Assembly (NCBI GenBank): GCA_036555745.1
Contig: DATBKV010000098.1
Coordinates: 1-15,229 of the forward strand
From: VAZQ01 sp036555745
GTDB taxonomy: Bacteria; Pseudomonadota; Alphaproteobacteria; Rhizobiales; Xanthobacteraceae
Reading direction: 5' to 3'
Length of the DNA stretch: 15,229 bases
The translations under genes and the position numbers were made by a program. Below, piece by piece: positions 7,077 through 12,401 of this stretch. The notes under the pieces were generated by a model, which was not told the origin of the DNA, did no database searches, and saw only the letters and a program-made list of their open reading frames with translations. Numbering within the stretch: position 1 is the first letter of the stretch; the number at the start of each line of letters is the position of its first letter.

Positions 7077-7760
7077 TTAAGAGAACAAACGGTCGACTAG
7101 TATGCTGATGGCGACCCCGGCAAGCGCCGCGGCGACGCCGATGGAAACGGTCTCAAGGATCGTGCGTATTGTGCTGCGCTTTGCGATTTGGGCACGTCCC
7201 ACGCCGAGCCCGATGAGCAACGCCACCGTGACAGCTCCGGAGACAACCCGTGCCTGAAGGATCGGAAGGAACACGAACGGCAGGATCGGCACCGCAGCCG
7301 CGAGAAAGTCCGCAAGCAGCATCCACAACGCCTGCTCGAACGGGTTTAGCAGCGCTTTGGGCGCGCCCTGCAGGGCGAGCAGCAGCCCGTCCATGGCATC
7401 ACGGTCATTTTGCACGACGCGAGCGAGGGCGTCGCATTGCTGGGATGGCAAGCCCATGTTCGCCAAGCGAGCCAAAAGTGACACGGCGGAATGCGGGGGA
7501 GCCACTGGCGAACGGGCTGCATTGGCCTCGTCGCGCGTGGTCTCTGCGTCGAGATAGGCGCCAGCCATCATCGAGACGGCCGCCGCCGCCGCACCGCAGG
7601 CCCCGGCGATGAGCACCGTTTTCGTGCTGTTGGTGGTCGCCGCGACGCCAAAGATCAAGCCGAAAATGGAAACGGTGCCGTCTTCCATTCCAAAAACGAT
7701 GGTGCCGACTGAATTGTTGAATGAGCCGCGTAGCCGCTGCAAGCTTGGGCCGATGTTCAT
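7077..7760 (-). CDS. VIT1/CCC1 family (Fe/Mn) transporter-like membrane protein
   Basis: A 227-residue protein, the usual size for bacterial VIT1/CCC1 homologues. The ATG at 7760 (GGAGAAAGG upstream) is preferred to a TTG 45 bases earlier that overlaps the preceding gene. The first helix carries the family hallmark GMEDGTVSIFGLIFGVAA (24-41), followed by SMMAGAYLDAETTRDE (63-78) at the end of helix 2. A soluble middle part (about 79-140) and three hydrophobic segments (143-165, 170-190, 199-223) complete the five-helix layout. Family members move Fe2+ or Mn2+ out of the cytoplasm. The helix-2 motif normally reads GEY followed by Ser-rich residues; here it is GAY followed by acidic residues, so metal specificity may differ. 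It starts 19 bp after the GntP-like permease and is the last gene of the patatin operon. Confidence 0.82.
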   Translation of the reverse strand: MNIGPSLQRLRGSFNNSVGTIVFGMEDGTVSIFGLIFGVAATTNSTKTVLIAGACGAAAAAVSMMAGAYLDAETTRDEANAARSPVAPPHSAVSLLARLANMGLPSQQCDALARVVQNDRDAMDGLLLALQGAPKALLNPFEQALWMLLADFLAAAVPILPFVFLPILQARVVSGAVTVALLIGLGVGRAQIAKRSTIRTILETVSIGVAAALAGVAISILVDRLFS

Positions 7761-7779
7761 GCGTTCGCCTTTCTCCGAC

Positions 7780-9234
7780 CTAGAACGAGCCGAAGACGGA
7801 ACCAAGCGCGATCACCACAACGAGTGCGATGATCGCGCCGACGATTCCGACCATGACCAGGTCGAAATAGCTTTCGCGATGGGTCAGGCCGCACAACGCA
7901 AGCAGCGTCACCACCGCGCCGTTGTGCGGCAGACTGTCAAGCGTTCCGGCGCCGATCACCGCCACCCGGTGCATCAGCGCCGGGGCGATTCCGGTCTGCG
8001 CCGCAATCTGCATGTAGGTGCCGCCGAGCGCATCGAGCGCGATAGTCAGGCCGCCCGAGGCCGATCCCGTGAGCGCGGCCAGCACGTTGGTGGCGATCGC
8101 GAGCGATACCAGCGGCCCGCCTTCCATAGCGAGCACCCAATCGCGCACCGCCACGAAGGCGGGCAGCGCCGCCACCACCGCGCCGAAGCCCACGAGGCTC
8201 GCGATGGTGACGGCCGGCAATACCGAGGCGTTGGCGCCAGCATCCATGCTCGCGCGCAGCGCCGGAAGGTAGCGGTGATTCACGGTGACGAGCATGGCCG
8301 TGGCCGACGCCAGCGCAACCGCGACCGCCCACACGCCAGCGACCGCCGAGAGCGAGGTCGAGCCCCACCGTTCCTCCGCCAGGAACGAGAGGTCGAGGCG
8401 TGGCAGCACCACCAGCGAGAGCAGCAGGTTGACGGCAATCACGACTACCAGCGGTAGGAAGGCTCGCACCACCGGCGGCATGGCATCGCGGTGCTGGCCG
8501 CGATGGATTTCCGCGGGATCGAACTCGCGCGCGGTGGTGGCAAGCTCGCGCACGCGCAGATCGTCGGCCGCGGCATCGACCGGCGCGTCATCCACGGCAC
8601 CATAGCCTTCGCAGGAGCGGCGTGCGCGGCGCTCCGCCCGGCGCAGCCACCACAGCCCGAACCCCAGCATGATGGCGGAGGCGACGATGCCGAGGCCGGG
8701 TGCCGCGAACGGGGTAGTGCCGAAGAACGGCATTGGGATTGCGTTCTGGATCGCTGGGGTGCCCGGCAGCGCCGACATGGTGAAGGTAGAGGTGCCGAGC
8801 GTGATTGCCGCCGGCATCAAGCGGCGCGGAATCGACGAGGCTCGGAACAACGCCTGCGCCATGGGAACCAGCACGAAGACCGCAACGAACAGGCTCACCC
8901 CGCCATAGGTCACCAGCGCGCCGGCGAGCACTACTGCCAGGACGGCCCGGCGCTCGCCCAGCCGTTTGGTCATGAAGCCGGCAATGGACGCAACCGAGCC
9001 GCTGTCGTCCATGAGCTTGCCGAACAGGGCGCCGAGCAGGAACAATGGAAAGAATTGCGCCAGGAACGCCGCCGCGGCGCCCATGAAGGTCTGTGTCCAG
9101 CTCGCGAGTAGCGGTTCGCCCGCGAACGCGGCGGCGATCAGAGCGGCGGCCGGAGCGAGCAGCAGCACGCTCCAACCGCGCAGCGCCAGCCAGATCAGCA
9201 GCGCCAGGCCGACCAGGATCCCGATCAGGCCCAT
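7780..9234 (-). CDS. GntP-like H+/organic acid (gluconate family) permease
   Basis: A 484-residue inner-membrane protein with about twelve hydrophobic segments, split by a hydrophilic central loop (about 196-255). Signatures of the GntP/ion-transporter superfamily are FFPLFLLGALFGKLMDDSGS (61-80), TYGGVSLFVAVFVLVPMA (109-126), TMSALPGTPAIQN (152-164), TGSASGGLTIAL (389-400) and AGTLDSLPHNGAVVTLLALCGLTHRESY (429-456). Homologues import gluconate, hydroxybutyrate, citrate or related carboxylates with protons. The last block matches a branch usually annotated only as a GntP permease, so the substrate is open. The ATG lies 3 bp after the patatin stop, with GGAAGG inside the end of the patatin gene, indicating translational coupling. 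The central loop is rich in Ala, Asp and Arg and looks unstructured. Confidence 0.92.
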   Translation of the reverse strand: MGLIGILVGLALLIWLALRGWSVLLLAPAAALIAAAFAGEPLLASWTQTFMGAAAAFLAQFFPLFLLGALFGKLMDDSGSVASIAGFMTKRLGERRAVLAVVLAGALVTYGGVSLFVAVFVLVPMAQALFRASSIPRRLMPAAITLGTSTFTMSALPGTPAIQNAIPMPFFGTTPFAAPGLGIVASAIMLGFGLWWLRRAERRARRSCEGYGAVDDAPVDAAADDLRVRELATTAREFDPAEIHRGQHRDAMPPVVRAFLPLVVVIAVNLLLSLVVLPRLDLSFLAEERWGSTSLSAVAGVWAVAVALASATAMLVTVNHRYLPALRASMDAGANASVLPAVTIASLVGFGAVVAALPAFVAVRDWVLAMEGGPLVSLAIATNVLAALTGSASGGLTIALDALGGTYMQIAAQTGIAPALMHRVAVIGAGTLDSLPHNGAVVTLLALCGLTHRESYFDLVMVGIVGAIIALVVVIALGSVFGSF

Positions 9235-9237
9235 CGG

Positions 9238-10269
9238 CTAGACGCCTTCCAACAGCTCGTCGAGATCCAAGGTGGAATGGCGGCCGAGGTCCTCCTGATG
9301 AGCATCGAGGAATGCCGCGGCGGCACGGCGGCCCTCGTCGCGCAGCTTGCACAGGAACTCCCACTCGGCATTGAGCTTCGAGGAATAGCCGAGCTCCACC
9401 ATCACCTCGCTGGAGATGCGATGGATGCGCATGTTTGCCCATTTCGCGCTCTCGGAATTGTCGGGCTGCGCGACCTGCCGGAGCAAGGCGATCATGCGCA
9501 GCTCCTTCAGCAGCACCGAGTTGAATGAGACCTCGTTGAGCCGGTTGAGGATCTCGCGGGCCGAGCGCGGCGTTCCCGGACGTTCCACCGGGTTGATCTG
9601 CACCAGAATCGTATCCTTGGAGACGCATTCCCGCACCAGCGGCGTGATGGTGGGGTTGCCGGAATAGCCGCCGTCCCAATAGCTCTCGCCCTCGATCTCG
9701 ATCGCCTGGAACAGCGTGGGCAGGCATGCCGACGCCAGCAGCACGTCGGGCGTGATCTCGCCGTTTCGAAAAATCCGGCCGCGTCCGGTGCAAACGTTGG
9801 TCGCGGTGACGAAGAGCTTGATCGTCGTGCGCGTCAGCCGATCGAAATCGATGGTCTCGGCCAGGATGTCCCGCAACGGGTTGGCGCCGTGCGTGCCGAA
9901 ATCATACGGAGAGAACAGGCGGGTCATCATGTCCATCGCGACGAAGACCGGCGAATGATCGAGCGTCCAGCGGCCCAGCAACACATCGATGGGAGTCCGC
10001 TGCAACGGGCTGAGTGCCGCCGCCCGGGACACGCGGCGCCAGAAATTCTCCAGCGCGGCGCGCGCGCCGTCGGCGGCGCCGCGGGTGTAGCCGTCGACCA
10101 GTGCGGCGGCGTTCATGGCTCCCGCGGAGGTGCCGGAGATCCCATCGATGCCCAGCCAGGGTTCCTCGAGCAGGCGGTCGAGCACCCCCCAGGTGAAGGC
10201 GCCGTGGGCGCCGCCGCCTTGCAGCGCGAAGTCCACTAGAACCGGCGCGTGGCTCACGATGCTGGCCAT
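9238..10269 (-). CDS. Patatin-like phospholipase family protein
   Basis: A 343-residue soluble protein without signal peptide. The patatin catalytic elements are complete: oxyanion loop GGGAHG (18-23), nucleophile elbow GTSAG (46-50, Ser48) and the Asp of the dyad in DGG (199-201, Asp199). This predicts a Ser-Asp lipid acyl hydrolase acting on membrane phospholipids or stored acyl esters. The C-terminal part (about 215-343) is typical of a bacterial subgroup and has no further recognised domain. The ATG at 10269 has no clear Shine-Dalgarno, unlike most genes here, so expression may be weak or the mRNA nearly leaderless. It is first in an operon with a GntP-like permease and a VIT-like transporter and is divergent from the HdeD-like gene. 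A role in membrane or storage-lipid turnover is inference. Confidence 0.93.
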   Translation of the reverse strand: MASIVSHAPVLVDFALQGGGAHGAFTWGVLDRLLEEPWLGIDGISGTSAGAMNAAALVDGYTRGAADGARAALENFWRRVSRAAALSPLQRTPIDVLLGRWTLDHSPVFVAMDMMTRLFSPYDFGTHGANPLRDILAETIDFDRLTRTTIKLFVTATNVCTGRGRIFRNGEITPDVLLASACLPTLFQAIEIEGESYWDGGYSGNPTITPLVRECVSKDTILVQINPVERPGTPRSAREILNRLNEVSFNSVLLKELRMIALLRQVAQPDNSESAKWANMRIHRISSEVMVELGYSSKLNAEWEFLCKLRDEGRRAAAAFLDAHQEDLGRHSTLDLDELLEGV

Positions 10270-10400
10270 CTCAGGTGGCGGTACGATGCTACAACGGGCT
10301 TATTGCACGCCAAGTGATCAACATACCTCGTGCGACTGTCGGCATTCGCGCCGGGGCGTGCTAATGTTTGTGTTAGCGCCCCTTAGCACGGGAGGCGATT
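10270..10400. promoter_or_regulatory. Divergent control region (patatin operon / HdeD gene) with overlapping dyads
   Basis: This 131-bp divergent gap holds an unusual symmetric block at 10353-10389. GTGCTAA (10358-10364) is an exact inverted repeat of TTAGCAC (10383-10389). The same left arm, extended as GGGGCG-tg-CTAA (10353-10364), also pairs with TTAGCGCCCC (10373-10382), so two hairpins compete. Seen as DNA, there is one GCTAA (10360-10364) and two TTAGC half-sites (10373, 10383) exactly 10 bp apart. The block ends directly at the GGGAGG Shine-Dalgarno (10390-10395) of the HdeD-like gene, so it could be an operator array or an RNA switch on ribosome access. No firm -35/-10 pair is claimed. 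Confidence 0.5.
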
Positions 10401-10955
10401 ATGGCCACAACCTCAGTGTCGACTACCGGCAGCCCTGGCGCGCTGCCGGTCTGGGTTCGCGTTCTGCTTGGAATAGTCTTCATTCTCGTCGGACTATTTG
10501 TCCTCGGCGACGTGGTCCTCGCTACCATCATCAGCACCATCGTGATCGGGCTCTGCGCAATTATCGGCGGAGTGTTCGAGATCATCCATGCATTCTGGAC
10601 CAAGGGCTGGGGCGGATTTGCGTGGCAGATCTTCCTGGGCCTGCTCTACATCGTGGGTGGAGCGGTTCTGGTCAGCCAGCCGGTCTCCGGGTCACTGATC
10701 CTGACCTATGTGCTCGGCATTGTCCTGCTGGTTTCCGGATGCGTCCGACTCTTCGTCGGCGTTCGCTATTGGGCGGAAGCGGGATGGCTCCTGTTCTTGT
10801 CGGGCGTATTCGGAATCTTGGCGGGGTTGGTCATTCTGGCAGGCTGGCCGGCAACCGGGCTGTGGGTGATTGGATTCCTGCTTGGCATCGACCTGATCTT
10901 CCACGGCGTGGGCTGGCTGCTGCTGGCAATGCAGCCGGCTGCGCGCCTGGCTTGA
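10401..10955 (+). CDS. HdeD family (DUF308) membrane protein
   Basis: A 184-residue inner-membrane protein with six hydrophobic segments (about 18-36, 41-63, 72-92, 98-119, 127-147, 152-176), the layout of the HdeD/DUF308 family. Supporting details are the VWVRVLLGIVFILVGL opening helix, the W-x-x-x-L-x-G-x-L-Y-I-x-G-G pattern in helix 3 and GIDLIFHGVGWL (162-173) in the last helix. HdeD of E. coli contributes to acid resistance at high cell density, but the biochemical activity is unknown and the many alphaproteobacterial homologues are probably general stress or envelope proteins. The start is ATG with GGGAGG five bases upstream. It is divergent from the patatin operon and convergent with the hydrolase gene, hence monocistronic. 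The dyads just upstream of the Shine-Dalgarno suggest tight control. Confidence 0.92.
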   Translation: MATTSVSTTGSPGALPVWVRVLLGIVFILVGLFVLGDVVLATIISTIVIGLCAIIGGVFEIIHAFWTKGWGGFAWQIFLGLLYIVGGAVLVSQPVSGSLILTYVLGIVLLVSGCVRLFVGVRYWAEAGWLLFLSGVFGILAGLVILAGWPATGLWVIGFLLGIDLIFHGVGWLLLAMQPAARLA

Positions 10956-10999
10956 CGCGCGCGAGCACGCGCGACCAAGCCTCATTCGTGGTGATCTTG

Positions 11000-11058
11000 G
11001 GTCCCGGGCGCAGGGCGGCATGGAGCGCAGCGGAATGATGCGCTGCCGACCCGGGACC
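11000..11058. repeat. Inverted repeat with GGTCCCGGG arms
   Basis: Nine-base arms GGTCCCGGG (11000-11008) and CCCGGGACC (11050-11058) match exactly across a 41-base spacer. A second exact inverted repeat, AGCGCA (11024-11029) with TGCGCT (11039-11044), sits inside, so the transcript could form a two-part stem. It lies just past the HdeD-like gene and could act as its 3' structure, though no T-run follows. Confidence 0.7.
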
Positions 11059-11078
11059 GCTACGAACACCGAAGCTCA

Positions 11079-11118
11079 CCGGGACAAAGACCAGCAACCG
11101 AGTTGCTGGCGGTCCCGG
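11079..11118. repeat. Compound stem-loop CCGGGAC / CCAGCAA ... TTGCTGG / GTCCCGG
   Basis: Two nested exact stems share one axis: CCGGGAC (11079-11085) with GTCCCGG (11112-11118), and CCAGCAA (11091-11097) with TTGCTGG (11103-11109), separated by internal loops AAAGA and CG and closed by a five-base loop. The 40-base hairpin is strong on either strand. It may be a REP-like element or a bidirectional structural terminator for the convergent genes; no T-tract is present. Confidence 0.72.
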
Positions 11119-11259
11119 ATCGGCGGTGCATCGCACGCAGTCAAGCTTGCGCGGACTGCGTAACTGGTCTGCGCGTGCGCTGCCCCGTATCCGGGACACG
11201 CAGTTGGGCACTGGCGTGAGTGATCTGAAAATTGCTTGCGCCGCAGGCGGGCCGTGCCG

Positions 11260-12393
11260 CTACTTCTGCTTCGGGGTCGAGCCGGCGGGCGGGATTGGGG
11301 CGCGGGCGAATCCCGGAATCCGGCGCAGCACCACCTTGAGAGGATCCTCGACCCAGGCATCGGTCATGAAATCGACGTGCTTGACCTCGTCGTCGACGGC
11401 GAGGAACGTCACGCTGCCGCGCGCCAGGGTCGCCGGCAGGGCGGTCTGCAAGCGCAGGCCGCGCTCGCGCAGCATGCGTTGCAGCGTGCCGTTCTCCTCC
11501 CGCGATGCCTTGCCGAAAGCGCTGACGAAAAACGCCGGCGGCCTGCCCGCAAGCCACCCCGCGAACTTGTCGAACTGGCCATAGAGCGCGTCGAACAGCA
11601 TGACACCTCGCAAGCGGGCTCCGACGCCGCCTGAGCTCAGCACGAATGCGGTCGGAAGGTAGCCGCCGCTATAGGCGGCGATTGCCACCGGAGCGGTCTC
11701 GAATGCACGGCGCGCGCGCGCGTCGCCGTAAAGTTCGGTCAAGCGCTCGCCGGCCTCGCCGACGAAGTGCGCGAACACGCCCGGTTGCCAGAAGCGGCCG
11801 GCGCTGGAATCGAGCGCATTGACCGCGAACTGCGGCGCCACCAGCACGGCGTTGAGCCCGGATTGCGTGACCTGCCGCGGAACCGCCTGACGATTGCGGA
11901 CGTCGCGCTGGAGCGTCGCCTCATTGCCATGGAAGAACACGATCATGAGCACGGGCCGTCGCGGATCGAAGCCCTTCGGGATGTGCAGCAGCACTCGCCG
12001 GTCGCTGTAGGTCTCGTCCTCCCAATACACTCCGCCACGCGCGGTCGAGTGGCCGCGCCGCTCGCCGTCAATCACGTCGAGAAAGGGCTGCGGCTTCTCC
12101 GGCACCTCACCGTCATAGGGAAATGGCGAGACCTCGAAAGGCACCAGCGCCGTCTTCGATGCCGGCAACGGCGCCAGCTCGCGCCGGGGCGCGGGTGCGC
12201 AGATGGCGCTGTCCTGCACTAGCAACCCCGCAACCAGGATCGCGGCACTGAAGGCCGCCCACCCCCAACCCCTCCCCACCGCTCGCAAGTGGCTCGCCGG
12301 GGGAGGGGAGCGCACCGCCGATGCCGCAAGACCGCCGTACTCTCTTTCCACGGCACGGCGCCGTGAGGGAAGGGATTGCGGGCGAGAGCGCAT
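11260..12393 (-). CDS. Exported alpha/beta-hydrolase-like protein
   Basis: The frame from ATG 12393 gives 377 residues. The core (about 85-365) looks like an alpha/beta hydrolase: a strand and oxyanion turn VLMIVFFHGNEA (148-159), nucleophile elbow AAYSGGYLP (239-247, candidate Ser242), then LFDALYG (266-272, candidate Asp268) and a late His in VKHVDF (337-342, H339). It resembles a family I recall from Hyphomicrobiales annotated only as alpha/beta hydrolase; the substrate is unknown. A hydrophobic stretch at 44-60 followed by SAICA-APAP looks like a signal peptide, but it is preceded by about 40 residues that overlap a palindromic DNA repeat. A later start, for example GTG at 12279, would give an ordinary signal peptide. 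No Shine-Dalgarno supports ATG 12393. The gene follows the spermidine-synthase-like gene by 8 bp (or about 120 bp with the later start). Confidence 0.8.
   Translation of the reverse strand: MRSRPQSLPSRRRAVEREYGGLAASAVRSPPPASHLRAVGRGWGWAAFSAAILVAGLLVQDSAICAPAPRRELAPLPASKTALVPFEVSPFPYDGEVPEKPQPFLDVIDGERRGHSTARGGVYWEDETYSDRRVLLHIPKGFDPRRPVLMIVFFHGNEATLQRDVRNRQAVPRQVTQSGLNAVLVAPQFAVNALDSSAGRFWQPGVFAHFVGEAGERLTELYGDARARRAFETAPVAIAAYSGGYLPTAFVLSSGGVGARLRGVMLFDALYGQFDKFAGWLAGRPPAFFVSAFGKASREENGTLQRMLRERGLRLQTALPATLARGSVTFLAVDDEVKHVDFMTDAWVEDPLKVVLRRIPGFARAPIPPAGSTPKQK
12269..12308. repeat. Palindromic repeat CCCCTCCCC ... GGGGAGGGG
   Basis: CCCCTCCCC (12269-12277) is an exact inverted repeat of GGGGAGGGG (12300-12308) across a 22-base spacer. 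Elements of this wording are frequent between genes in alphaproteobacterial genomes (from memory, not searched). Here it lies inside the first 40 codons of the predicted hydrolase gene, which argues that the true start is downstream or that the repeat has inserted into the N-terminal coding part. Confidence 0.65.
12354..12365. repeat. Perfect 12-bp palindrome CACGGCGCCGTG
   Basis: The 12 bases at 12354-12365 read the same on both strands. The palindrome lies between the 892-residue protein's stop and the CCCCTCCCC repeat, adding to a dyad-rich stretch of about 120 bp. It could be part of the same repeat element or a protein-binding site; a chance occurrence in GC-rich DNA is possible. Confidence 0.45.
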
Positions 12394-12401
12394 CGTTGCG
12401 T

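Larger units (their letters stand above)
10956..11259. other. Convergent non-coding region packed with GTCCCGG palindromic repeats
   Basis: About 300 bp lie between the ends of two convergent genes. I see no credible gene here. It contains five copies of the heptamer GTCCCGG: plus orientation at 11001-11007 and 11112-11118, minus orientation at 11051-11057, 11079-11085 and 11191-11197. They pair into several inverted repeats, including 9-bp GTCCCGGAT/ATCCGGGAC arms at 11112-11120 and 11189-11197. The wording (dyads plus a short CGGAATGATG segment) resembles palindromic intergenic repeats common in Bradyrhizobium-like genomes; that comparison is from memory. The stems could also stop transcription from both sides. 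Confidence 0.7.

Noticed and set aside
10956..11259. CRISPR array in the repeat-rich region
   Set aside because: Repeats are 7-9 bp, irregularly spaced and in both orientations, with no constant repeat length and no cas genes.
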